In this document: one piece after another, positions 1-12,000 of the stretch | Layout: every line of letters starts with the position of its first letter | How positions within the stretch are numbered: position 1 is the stretch's first letter | Source: Heliocidaris tuberculata | Taxonomy: Eukaryota; Echinodermata; Echinoidea; Camarodonta; Echinometridae | NCBI GenBank assembly: GCA_025618425.1 | Contig: CM046837.1 | Coordinates: forward strand, 26,035,793-26,099,792 | Reading direction: 5' to 3' | DNA: 64,000 bases | Notes under the pieces: model-generated | Seen by the model: only the letters and a program-made list of their open reading frames with translations | Databases searched by the model: none | Told to the model about the DNA's origin: nothing | Position numbers and translations under genes: made by a program

Positions 1-719
1 TTCACTCGACGTGCACATACACTTTTTCATTCGCGCGCTCGTAATTCCCACATCTCTTCTACACTCTCATGCACACCTACATGCACGTCATAGAGTATAG
101 GCAGTGCCAGGGCCGGTAGGCCCTGTGTACCCTATAACTCGTGGGTGGAAGTCAGCTGGTTTTCCGTCTTAACATGCTGTACAACACACACGGATACACA
201 CATCATCGCTATGTACAAACGTGCACATTGAAGCGGTCACAGAAGTGTTCGAACATCCTGTTTTGGGGATGAAGACTTTGAATTGAAAATAATTTTTATG
301 TAACATACATCCATTCAATGTGAGGAATGTTACGGTAAATTCCCATCGGATATTCTTCTTTTTAAATAGTGTGTTGTTCATTCCAAGCCATTTTCTGTAA
401 AGAAAAAAACAACAAACCAACCAACCATAAAACAGAACATCGGGTCCGAAAGCACAACGAAAGTCGCATCGTATTTTAGAAATAAGTCTTAAAATGGCGA
501 AGCAAATAAAATACCTTGGACTTCTTCTCTTTTTAAAAAATCTGTTTGCAACAATGTTTCATTTTCCTTAAAAATTAAGCATCTACTTGTTTACTTGGCG
601 TTCATAATTATTACTAAAACGTGGCTATTTTCTTTTTCATCTGCGAATTTTGTACTGGCTCTGTCACCATAATACAAGACGGAAAAAAGAAAAGAAGAAA
701 AAAGGAATAACTACTTTAG
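1..719. other. No gene seen
   Basis: AT-rich non-coding DNA. A short frame starting at 494 (MAKQIKYLGLLLF...) has a fair start context but no resemblance to the DDX18 N-terminus and is not called. The missing DDX18 first exon is either outside the window or unrecognised in the first 2.1 kb. Confidence 0.4.
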
Positions 720-1095
720 ATTCGCTCCGCCGAGAGCCCCAAACATCCGACGCTGACCCACCGGGACCGATTCGGGGAGTTTAGGGATTTTCGTAGACGA
801 ATGTCATGTCAAGTTGCGCCTTTCAAATCAGAGGCACATCTCTAATCCCGCCGTTCGCACGCATTCACCAATCGTTAATCCGGCCGTTCGCATTCGTTCA
901 CTGATTGTTAATCGGGCCGTTCGCAGGACCGTTCTCGAACGCACCTCTATTGTTCGAGAGAACAATGAAAGTTGGGGCTCTCCCATGGCTCGCTTAACGG
1001 ACTGCGTTCGGAACCCGTTCGAGCGGGTTCGAACGCTTCTTTTGTTCTCATTTTTTAATCTGCGTTCTGAACGCGTGCGAACGCTTGTGACATTA
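720..1095. promoter_or_regulatory. CpG-dense block rich in GTTCG/CGAAC words
   Basis: This block is strikingly richer in CpG than its surroundings and contains many GTTCG/CGAAC words, including short palindromes around 1016-1040, and two to three copies of a ~35-bp unit containing CCGTTCGCA at 845-930. Both strands are open, which reflects composition rather than coding. Its location upstream of the first visible DDX18 exon makes a promoter or CpG-island role possible, but no core promoter element is evident. Confidence 0.3.
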
Positions 1096-1486
1096 AATCT
1101 CTTGCGCCATTCATCAAAATTTAATACAAACAAAAAAACAAATCAAATCTGAAGTGCTTGTGGCTTGAAATTATGAGACCCAAAGATGTTTTGACCAATA
1201 TTGTCACCACATTTCGCCCACAAAGTGAGTTTTCAAAAAGAAAATCATGCTTAAAAGTACCTTCAATCCTATTGATATTCCACTCAAATGAAAGAGATTG
1301 TTGAGCTCTTTTGTTTGATACTAAATTTCATGATTTTTGGCAAGTGAATATTTTCTGTGAAATTACCCATGTGCTAAACACTACATTGCAAAAGTGTCAA
1401 AGCTTGTTGGTCATGTTTAACATGTAGATTGCTAAAGTATGCAAGAGGCCTTATGTGTAAACTGCAACTTCTTTCAGTCATGGACA

Positions 1487-2075
1487 TTAAAGGAAAATGA
1501 AACCCTGGGGAAATATCCATTTTAATGAAAAGAGAGGATAGAGAGAAGCATTTTTTTTAAAGGTTCCATCAAAATCATTTACAAAATGAAAAAGTTATGA
1601 AAGTATGAAAAGTCTCAATTTACTTTCTATGGAGATCCTCAAATTGGCAATGTTGCTTCAAAGTGCAGGTTTAGTAGTACAATTCTCAATATGTTTTGTA
1701 CACAAAATTTCATATTTTCTCCATTATCTCTAAAGATGCTGCTTGTCTTTTTGTGAACTCAACATATGTTGTGTCAAATACGTTTTCCCATGATATATCT
1801 TGAGATAAGAAGGAGACAAGCTGCATCTTGAGAGATGATGGGGAAAATATGAAATTTTGTGTACAAAACATATGGAAAGTTGTACTACTAAACCTGTCAC
1901 TTTGAAGCAACATTGCCAATTTGGCGATCGCCAAAGAAAGTAAATTGAGACTTTTCAAACTTTCATAACTTTCTCATTTCGTAACCAATTTTAATGGAAC
2001 TTTTTTAAAATTGCTTCTCTCTATCCTCTCTTTTCATTAAAATTGATTTTTCCCCAGAGTTTCATTCTCCTTTAA
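1487..2075. mobile_element. TTAA-bounded foldback MITE
   Basis: Two arms of about 260 nt are imperfect reverse complements around a ~60-nt centre. Outer ends read TTAAAGGAAAATGAAACCCT on the left and its near complement on the right, each bounded by TTAA (1487-1490, 2072-2075). No coding capacity. TTAA targets are typical of piggyBac-type transposases, but the source family is not identified. A second element with the same TTAAAGG ends lies at 45595-46184. The right end is 51 bases from a DDX18 acceptor. Confidence 0.75.
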
Positions 2076-2126
2076 TAATCCCTATTTGTAATCTCTTTTT
2101 TTATTATTGTTATTACTTTATTACAG

Positions 2127-2249
2127 GAGCTGAAGAGGAAGCCCTGTCCATTACAATAGATAACAATACAGAAGCTGGTATTACACCTAGTGCTAAGAGA
2201 AAGAAGAAGAAACAGAAGAAGCAGCAGCAACAAGTACCAGAAATGTCAG
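2127..2249 (+). CDS. DDX18: DDX18 exon (first one visible), Lys/Gln-rich linker
   Basis: The acceptor is TTATTACAG and the donor CAG|GTGTGT. Two bases complete a codon begun in the missing upstream exon. It encodes [12 protein letters not shown] followed by a [13 protein letters not shown] stretch, the basic low-complexity N-terminal region expected before the helicase core and probably contributing to nucleolar targeting. Moderately secure alone, strong as part of the phase-consistent chain. Confidence 0.75.
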
Positions 2250-5200
2250 GTGTGTTTATGGATGTAAGGTGTATGAAGTATGATGATGTATTATATTTCT
2301 TTTCATAGGATATCCTGTGATATGTAAAGAGCAAAATAAGTAGATTTACATGTACATGTAATGTAAAATCATCTTTCCTATCAAAAGGAAACAATAATTC
2401 CTTGAATGCAAGGTTCCTACACTATCTTCTTGTCATGAAGATGTTTATGAATATTTATACAAAAGTGTACATATCTATTGCTTCCTTTTGTGTTATATTG
2501 ACACATTTATAATTTTTGTCTCGCCCACTGGAGGTGAAGGCGAGACTAAGGGATCCAAATGGCGTCCGTCTGTCGTCCGTCGTCCATCGTCCGTCACAAA
2601 TGTTAAAGTTTACCTGCAAGACTCTCTTAGGACACATAACTTGGTAACTGTTGCTGCAATGGCAACAATACTTGGGCGATAGAAGCACTAGGGGTATCTT
2701 CATGTTATGATGTTGTCTGAGGTCACATGATGACGTCAAAGGTCATTTGAGGTCATATATTAAAGAGTACCTGCAAGACTCTTTTCATACATGTATGTTA
2801 AAGTTTACCTGCAAGACTCTCTTTTGACAAATAACTTCACATCAGTTGCTTGGATTACAACCTAACTTGGGTCATAGATGCATTGGGGCTACCTTCATGT
2901 TATGGTGCTGTCGGAGGTCACGTGATAAGGTCAAAGGGCGTTTGAGGTCATACGTTTAAAGTTTACCTGCAAGGCTCTCTTATGACACATAACTCGGCAC
3001 ATGTTGCTGCAATGGTAATCAAACTTGGGTGGTAGATGCACTTGGGGTACATTCATGTTATGGTGCCTTCAGAGGTCACATGGTAAGGTCAAAGGTCATT
3101 TCAGGTCGAACTTTAAAGTTTACTTGCAAGACTCTCTTTATATGACATAACTTTGGAACTGTCACTCACTTTTCAACCAAACTTGGGTTGTAGATGCACT
3201 AAGGGGACCTGCATGTTATGGTGCCGTCGGAGGTCAAATGATAAGGTCAAAGGTCATTTGAGATCATATGTTAAAGTTTACCTGCAAGACTCTCTTATGA
3301 CACATAACTCTGCACATGTGGCTGCAATGGCAACCAAACTTGGGTGATAGGTGCACTTGGGGTACATTCATGTTATTTTCGCGAGTGGGCGAGACACAAT
3401 ATCACTTATGCTCTTGTTTTGTATTTGATTTGTAAAATGTGGTAGTTTAATTGTAGGATAACCATCTTGTAAAATCTTTGTATGTTCCATATTGTTTCAG
3501 AATTACATCATGGACAATCAGATTTTCAGCCAGGGATGCCACTTTTCCCGCAATTGCCGGAATTCCAGCTTCTCTATATTTTGGGTATCAAATTTCCGAC
3601 CTCATATTTCTTTCTGCCCTTCTGTACGACTTGGAAGAGTACCAGAAAAAAAAAAAAAAAAACCACGAATAGACTTCGATATGTGAATATCGCAAAACAA
3701 CTGGATTGGAAACTAGTGAGAAAACACACACGCTGCGATTTGCGATCCATGTGCTTGTAGCTACCTAGCTCAAGCGCATGCATGCATGCAGCATGCACTC
3801 ACGTGACTTTTCTGATGCTTGGAAATTATTTGGATTAACCTGAACTTCAGTCTTGGCAAGTCACTCATTGGGTTAAGTGAGATCACTTGCATAAAATAAT
3901 GCTGTAAAGATAGAAAATATGAGGTTTGATAAAACATTGTAAATGGTGCAAAATAAGGCTGAGATTGCATCAGGGAGCATCTAGAACCCCAGAGCTTCCA
4001 GGGCTTTTCAGTTTGCCCTTGACCCTGGCTGCAAGGGACTTCGTGCTTCGCGCTTGTGATGTGTTCTTCCCACACATTTTTTCTCCCCCAAAAATTTTTT
4101 CCAGCCCTAGAGACAATTGCCAGTGGCATCCCTGTTCAGTGTAATATTTACATTAAGTTATTGTCATGTACATGTACATGTATTTTGTACTTTTATATGA
4201 TCAACTGTTTTATCCCATAAAAACATTTTAAAAAAGAAAAAAAGTTATTGCCACTTTAAACCATTTGATAGAGGGAATTAAAATAAATGTTTTTCCTCAT
4301 AGGAAATATATCTCCAGTAACAGAAGGAACAAATCCATCTCAGGAAAGCAAGACATCCAAGAAGAAGAAAATGAAACGTAAAGCTGAGAGTGATGACCAA
4401 TCACCAGGTGAGATAGTGCCTCTATGATGTTTGATTTAATTCAATTTATTATTGACAACCCATTGTCCTTAATAAGAATACTAACATTGGCTGTAACTTC
4501 ACATTGCCTCTGTAGTGATAATGTGCAGGAACAGTATTCAGGCTTTTTCAGCTCTATGATTTATCCTCCAAACTGATTATTATTTGTGTGTATTTGTTTG
4601 TTTGTTTATGTAAATGGAACCAAGATTTGAAAGAAGTTAATAATATGAGCAGGTTAGAAAATAAGAGGCTCAACCTTTGCTTTGTGTGAATTTTGAGGTT
4701 TGGTATTAATAACTGGACCAAACTTGTATAGACGGGCCCATCAAGGATGGGTCTCCCACTCATGAAAAATGAATATGAATTTCAAACCAAGATATGATGT
4801 CTTTCTTTGCATTATAACACAGCATACACAAAACTGACTGTATATTGCAAATGACTTTTGTATAAGCTTTTTCGACATTGATTTTTTTTTCATACCGGTA
4901 TTACTAATGGCTCTCCTAATGGTATACTGACTAGTACCATCTCGATTTCAAATCCTTGCTCTGTGTTTGTGGGGGGGCGTCTGCCAGCGATGCTACACAC
5001 AAATGCAATTTCATATGACATATGCAGAGACATAAAACTGAAACAAACAGTTGAGAAAAGTTGGGAATGTTTGATAGGAAATGTACTCACTATTTACAAA
5101 ATTTAGTATCATTATATGTAAGTCCAGATTCACACCTAGAATTCCCCATATGCTTTTTGAGTCAAAAAACTGTGAGTGATCAGCATCCCTCCAACTCCAA

Positions 5201-6047
5201 CTTGGCTTGAGCTGAGCGCGACGAGCGGGCATGAATATCATGCAGTGCAGTGCCAAGGCGTTCGAGACATGCCAGAACGTGATCACTTACTGCCTATTGT
5301 CACCAATGCATCCTAAAGAGTAAAGTGCCCCCCCTCCCAATGCTTGATCAAGCATTATCTTGACCAAACAAATTTATGCTTTATATTTTTCATTTTCGAA
5401 GCCTGGTAACCATCTCGTTTGGCTATGTTTATAAGCATTATCCCAGGCCTCTCTGTTTCTGGCTATTAAATACCACATGTAACGCATGTGGTTATGAATG
5501 CAAGTGGTTCTCCATAAACGAAAATGATCGCCCAAACAAGAAAACAAAACAATACCCAAAACGTTATGGCAGTGATCATTATTTCCACTCATAAACTGAT
5601 CAAGCTTTCTAGTCAATCCTAATGGTTTTCCTTTCTAATTTCTTCCTTGAAAGGAGTAATTCTCATTCATCCTGATCATTAGGCCTACTCGATTGATCTG
5701 AATTCTCCACTTATTTAGATTTGTTTTTCTCTCTCTTTCCTCTCCCTTCAAATTTCTAATTTAAATACTCTCTTTGTCTGTCTCTTTTCCCCTCTCCCAT
5801 AGTCCCTCCCTTATCAAGTTCCTTTGTCTCCTTAGTTTATAAATATCGACTTCTGTTTATACTTCTCTTTCACTAATAACTCTCTTATCTTAGGGTTTCT
5901 CAGTCTCCTTCCGAACATCAATTTGTGCCCTTTTTTTCCTCTCTCTCTCCACTCATTTTTTTTTAGTACCTTTATCAATTTTAATTTCCTATTTTCCCCC
6001 CTCTCCCTTCCTCTACCCCATCTCTCTCTCTCCTCTCTCTCTCTCTT

Positions 6048-6097
<50 letters not shown>

Positions 6098-9000
6098 TTT
6101 CTACTATGGTAGGTGATACGCACATACATTAAACTTTGTCAAAGAATGTCAATGACAACATGAAATATAAATATTTCATCTATCAAATGGAAATAAATAT
6201 TTACTCATAGCAAGAAAAATCCTCCTTAAAATACAAACATCTTGACAGTTTCATTAATCTAGAGCTTGCTTGATAGATCTTCATAACTTTATCTGTTTTG
6301 CTCACTCTCATGAACGATCGCCACTTTCTCTTCTCTTATCTCTCTCGTCTCATTTATCATCCACACATGGTGTTTGCACTTAGGTCACAAAAACAGGTCA
6401 GTGACTGCAACAAGTGCTTTCATTCTCATCTTGCACAATCCAATGATCATGCCGCCTGGCGTCCCATGCGCAGATCAATATTGTTTGGAAATAAAGAGTG
6501 AATCCTGTGATTTTCGGAGATTCTGTCCTTTTTTCACTCACTAGGCAATGCAAACTAACTTTAGATGACCTCACTTGCACTCACAGCGACACACACACAC
6601 ACAACCTATGTATGTGACTACATGTATGTGTACAGTCTTTGTGTCTGTGTGAGTGCATACACTGCACTGATAATCATGCAGCAGCAAGACTCGACTAGAA
6701 TAGCCTGCGCGGTCATTGCTGGTGGCTAGGAAGACTAGAATCTAGAGGTTAGATCTACCCTGAAATTGTTTAGAATGTTGAATATTGCACAAAGGAAAAC
6801 CCTGGCGATCTAAAATATTGTCCTTCCTTGAATTACAATGGAAAAGGCGAGACAAAAACATCAAAAGCATCACAGCCAAATCTCAAATCGGTATGACTTT
6901 GAGACAGTCAGTATGACGATATCACGGTATGAAAATGACAACGGCGATATACATAGCGGTATTGACCCAATACTGTACGGTATTACTAACACCGGTTTAT
7001 CAAAAAAGCTTACTTTTGTATACAATGCTCTCTTTTCAATCAAGATAAAAAGGTTCCTAGAACTGAAGATTCTGAGGAGGAAAATCCAGAAAGTGAGAAA
7101 GAAAACAAGGAGGAAGAAAGTCCAGATTCAGACAGAGGGGACACAGAAGAACAAGATGACTGTAAGTACATTTAGCAGCAGGGCTCAGAATGCTTGTTCT
7201 GTGGCTTACAGCAACAAATTAGGAAAATATAAACAAACCACATATTGAGGGAATTTAATCTTTCTCACACCAAAAAAAGTTTGTGATTAACTTCAGAACA
7301 AACTAAAAATACCAGAAGTTCTTTTCAGAACCTCATTCTACAAAGATTTGACATGTTACTTTGTCATCACCATCCCTTCCTTTAACCTTCTGCTCTTAGC
7401 TTTGTAAACATAGTATTCAAACACCAAACATAGACTACATGTAGTAATAGTGTTTGAATGATTTGACTGCTTTTCTAATGACTTTTGAAGGATCAGTGAA
7501 TGATAAAGATCAAGACAGGAGTATATCCTGTGCAAACTTTGTTAATAAAAATAGATACCAATGAATTTTACATGCAGATGATTTCTATTTACCTAATCAT
7601 TGATGTGTTTGTGTGGTAACCCCAGATATGTATTTTTCTTCAAATGTATACAGAGCAAAAGAGTAAATTGGGGGAGTATGTAGAAAGCTTCTACATCCAG
7701 TCACAAGATGCACTATACTTGGAATTGAGATTCCTAGATGTATATGCATGAGTAGTTGATTTATAGTTACAAATGGGGCTTTTTGACAAAACATGATGTA
7801 AACAGTTATCTTCTTAGATGTGTTTGTCCTATAAAAAATGTAGGCCAATTAAGTAGTAATTGAGAAATAAAGATATATCTGGAATGGTGATTTGACCACA
7901 AGTCTGTAATCTAGATTTTAACTCATTTATGTAATTTTGCCCTGTGGAAGATGCTGAGGAGATCTTGTCTGATACTAGCTTTGCTTCATTAGCGGATAAA
8001 GTATCTGATCTGACACTGAAAGGTGTGGCTGATATGGGCTTCACGCATATGACAGAGATCCAACATAAAGCTATCCCACATATGCTTGAGGGCAAGTGAG
8101 TATGAGTGATCACTTGATTAAGATTCATTTATTTCCATCTTCATATCACATGTACATACACTCAGCACAAAAAGAAAGTAAAGACTTTTTCAAGTTCAGA
8201 TTTTTCATAGAAGACTTTAATAAAAATCAATAAATTATATATCAAATTAAAGAAAATTTAATTGTCTTTCAAACTGGTAGGTGAACACAAAGTGAAACTT
8301 TATGCATGAGTGAACACATTCATTTATCTGTTCCAAGGTGCCTGAGTAAAAGTTGCAACAACAACAAAAATACCCTCAAAATTTACAATCATTTTGCACT
8401 GAAAATTAAAACAAAGCACGATAAAAGTTTGCATGGTTCATTGCACTTGAAAAGAAGATCAATCTTGGAATTTAAAAATGGGCCAAGGAGTAGCCAAAGT
8501 GGCGTAGCATGAGAGATTAAGGATAATGCATTTTGGGGTACACTATTGAACCCAACAATAGTGTTCCCTGGAAATGCAATTTCCTTAATACCATACTCTA
8601 AGCCACTTAGTAGCCATATACTGTCATTACGTTTTACTCAGCCTTCAATTTCATTAAAGTAGTTACCCAAAGAGTCAAAAGTGTTTTAATTGCTGTAAAA
8701 TTCATATCACTGCGAAGGGGAAGCTTTACTGATTAGGTATAACAACTTCCCTGGTCAAGATATGTTTGGGGCCCACAGTAATCATCTTTCAAAAATGGTA
8801 TTTGTGAGATCCAGATTTTCTGCCTTCAGCAGTCCTCCGTAGAGTGTCGCGATGTGTGACGTCACAAGCTTGACAACATAATGAGAGCTGCTGGCTAGGT
8901 GCGCCGCATGCATTGAAGTGACGCAATTTTCTCATTGATTTTTGAGACTTAGAGATCAAAATGTTGGTTGTAAACGAGGAAATTGAGCTTAATATGGACA

Positions 9001-12000
9001 TAGACATTGGTGGAGAAAGTGATTCAGTTTATAGCAACAGTGATGATGATGATGATGGGAAGGTATGAGAGATTGAAGGAGAAGAAGGAGAAGGAGAAGA
9101 ACTGGGCGATGGTAGAAGTCTTCCACAAGCCTACCAGCATGAACCAGATGGATCCACGGCCACAGGCAGGGGGAATGAAATGTAGCCTGGGTAAGCCGGA
9201 GATCATGAAGAATGAACTGATGAAGCTTGTGAAGTCTGACAGAAAGAAGATAGCCAAAAATCCCTCTAAAAACACTAGAAAAGTAACATTTGGATTTGGT
9301 TACTTGTTACTTGTAGATTTAATCCCGATGGCTTGTCATACAGCTAAACTGGGATGTCGTGCAATATGTTGGCAAAGTGGCAGTGCATAAAGCTGTGCAT
9401 CATTGCAGTTATTTACAATAAAACGGTGGACGTGCAAGTAAAATCTGAGACGTGGAGTCTACAGCAGCTTGGATCCAACAGGAGGACACAACGCTCTGAT
9501 GATGGGTAGAGCAACCTCCTGAAAAGTGGTAACTGATGGAGATGTTACTGCGGCAACCGACAGTTGGTTCCACGTCTGGATGGTGCGAGGGTAGAAGGAA
9601 TACTTGAAGCTATCGATAAAGCTGTGGGTACTGAGTACTTAAGAGGGTGATCATTTCTGCTGAGATATGTAGCTGGGGTGATGTGGGCAGGAAAAGACAT
9701 ACTGTAAATAACGTTGTATAAACCGCTGCCATGTATTAACCGCACCCCAAACTTTCGACCCTCTGAGAAAAAAAAAAAAAAAAAAATACATGCTTGCCAA
9801 ATTCAAGTCATGTTCTTATCAAAACGGCTAAATCAAAAGGCAAAAGCACTAAGAAATGATTTAGAAAAGTGTAAAACAAAATTGTACTTTAATTGGTAGT
9901 TTGCTGTTTCTTAACTCATTTTCGAAGTCGGGGAACTCTTCGAATCGAGTCGTTGACCAAAATAAAGCTTGCTGCAGAGACGTGACCCTTGTCGAAGTAT
10001 AGATCCGTGGTCGTATCTTAATCACCATCAAAATGAAAGAAAACATCACAAAACACACAGTAAGGATACAGATTAAGGCAAAGTGATACCTTGCTTGAGA
10101 AAATATTGCTAGATAAATCCAAGAACAGTCACAGAAGTTCCATGTTTGAAGAGCTATGGCACAAAGTTTTTCAACAAAATAATCGATCGCAAAACATTTA
10201 AAGTTTCCTCCATTTCATACCCATGCATAGGTAGGTTCGCTCCCCTGCTCCAGCCGCCCAGCGAGTTTGCACGTTCTGCTAAAATAAGAGAAAAGTCTCT
10301 GCACATGGCTTTTGCATAAATTAATTTGCATACTAGCTCAACCGATGCGCACTGGTTGAGCTAGTATGCAAATTAATTACTCAACTAATGGCACCCTGCC
10401 ACCGTGGTTTGTGTCATGGCATGAACCTGCTAGTGGGTTGTATACGCAAGTTTCTTAGACTGTTAATTTCAACATCAAAATTAATTTGTAAAAAGATTTC
10501 GTAGTATGTAGACTTACAAAACAGTAATTGCATTCCCTTTGAGCATATACACAGGACCTTAGACCCCTAGATTATTGTCAGTTTTGGCGATATATGACTC
10601 TTCATTTTTTTGTTGGAGCCTAGCATCGTGTATTACCCGCACCCCCGACTTTTGACATTTTCCGACGAGCAAAAATGTGCGATTAATACAACGTTATTTA
10701 CGGTATTGATGTGGTGATAGTGAATCTTGTCAAACAAGGTGCATTGTGCAAGAAGTCGGCGATTGTGAAGGGTGTCCCATCCCAGTTTATTGACAAGTGC
10801 CGTGACCGAGGTTACTCTCCGGTAGTCTTGGTGTACAAAACGGGCGGCAGCTCGCTGTACTTTCTCAAGATTCTGCGTTGATGTCAAGGTCCATGGGTTC
10901 CAAGCTTGGTACTCCAAGTCTGGCATTATCGTGGTTGAGGAAACCACCATTCACTCCATACAGAAGCGCTTCATTGCGTTACATGCATTGGTTTCCTCTT
11001 TCCCCATCCATAGACTCTGCACTTTATTTTTGCGTGCTAACGAATAAGTGGTTTCCTCAACCACGATATAGCCGTCTGATTATTCTCTCAAAAAATACGA
11101 AAGCGAAGAAATCAGTCACAAGAGAGTGTGCTAGTAGACAACGAAACGTGCAACACGAGCGCCGGATCACTGGCCATGCAGGCCCTGAACTCAACTGCAC
11201 AAGCCACGATAGCCGATACTAAGCTGAAGTTTTAAGCCTTTCCAGGATATTTATATGACTTTTCAGCACATCATTTGTGTTTTTCAAGTTGTAATCTTTC
11301 CATCCATATATAATTTGTCACTGATTTTCAGTTGTCATGAATTTTAATTTTGGACATTTAATCACCCTTGTGGCTACTCCAGATCCCATTTAAATTTGGA
11401 CTTCACCAGAAACTTCTTTTTTTTCTCTCTCTTTTTTTTTTTGTGGGAAAGAGAGAGCTTCATCATGCAGTTTCAACCAAGTCTCTCATTCAAAGATAAA
11501 GCCATCTTGAAAGTTTGATCTTTTGTTTCCATTGTTATGTGGAAGGACATTTACACATCAATGGTAAATTGTCCATTTTTGCAATTTTTACTTTTGTACC
11601 TTGGAAGAGAAAAAGGAATGTGTTCACTCATGCCTAAAATTTATCTTTATGTTACCCTAACAGAGTGAAAGATAGTAACTTTTCATTTAATTTTTGATGT
11701 ATAATTTATGGGATTTTATTAAAGTCTTGTATGAAAAATCTGAAATTAAATAAGTGTACTTTCTTTTTCTTGCTGAGTGTAGATAAAAAGATATAAAGAT
11801 GGGATATCATGACTGAGTAAATGAAATTCAAATATAAAGAATACATATTAAAGAGAAGGTTACAATGTAAGTTCTGAGAAAAGTGAAAAATAATTTGTGC
11901 TTTTTTCATTCTTTTTATGTCAGTTTGGAAGAACGTCAAAGTAGAAATGTCCCCTGAAAAGGGTTGCTCCTCAAATGCCCTCATATTCAAATGATGACAA

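Larger units (their letters stand above)
9440..10950 (-). pseudogene. LINE (non-LTR retrotransposon) reverse transcriptase C-terminal fragment, split by insertions
   Basis: On the - strand, 10915-10706 encodes [18 protein letters not shown] and ...[20 protein letters not shown], the characteristic segment after the RT domain of CR1/jockey-like LINEs. It stops at the TA of the element at 9702-10703 and resumes beyond it (9699 downwards, [15 protein letters not shown]...) in the same frame, followed by a frameshift and the family's [14 protein letters not shown] end. The fragment is 5'-truncated and dead. Confidence 0.65.
8159..11779. mobile_element. 3.6-kb long-TIR (foldback) element carrying nested insertions
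   Basis: The left end CACTCAGCACAAAAAGAAAG and the inverted right end TTTCTTGCTGAGTG are each flanked by TA (8157-8158, 11780-11781). The arms remain recognisable as reverse complements for about 350-430 bp (8159-8510 and about 11355-11779), including the paired stretch GCATGAGTGAACACATTC. Inside are a broken acidic ORF (8961), a LINE fragment and two smaller TA-flanked elements. The TA target and long arms suggest a Tc1/mariner-type or foldback mobility, with no transposase recognised. It accounts for most of this DDX18 intron. Confidence 0.7.

Noticed and set aside
814..1152. Overlapping open frames on both strands over 100 codons
   Set aside because: Both arise from the GTTCG/CGAAC-rich composition, and neither fits the phase or character of the missing DDX18 exon.
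9007..9390. 127-codon + strand frame
   Set aside because: Begins inside a GAT run and shows no domain; the alternative frame from 8961 looks marginally more protein-like but is also broken.
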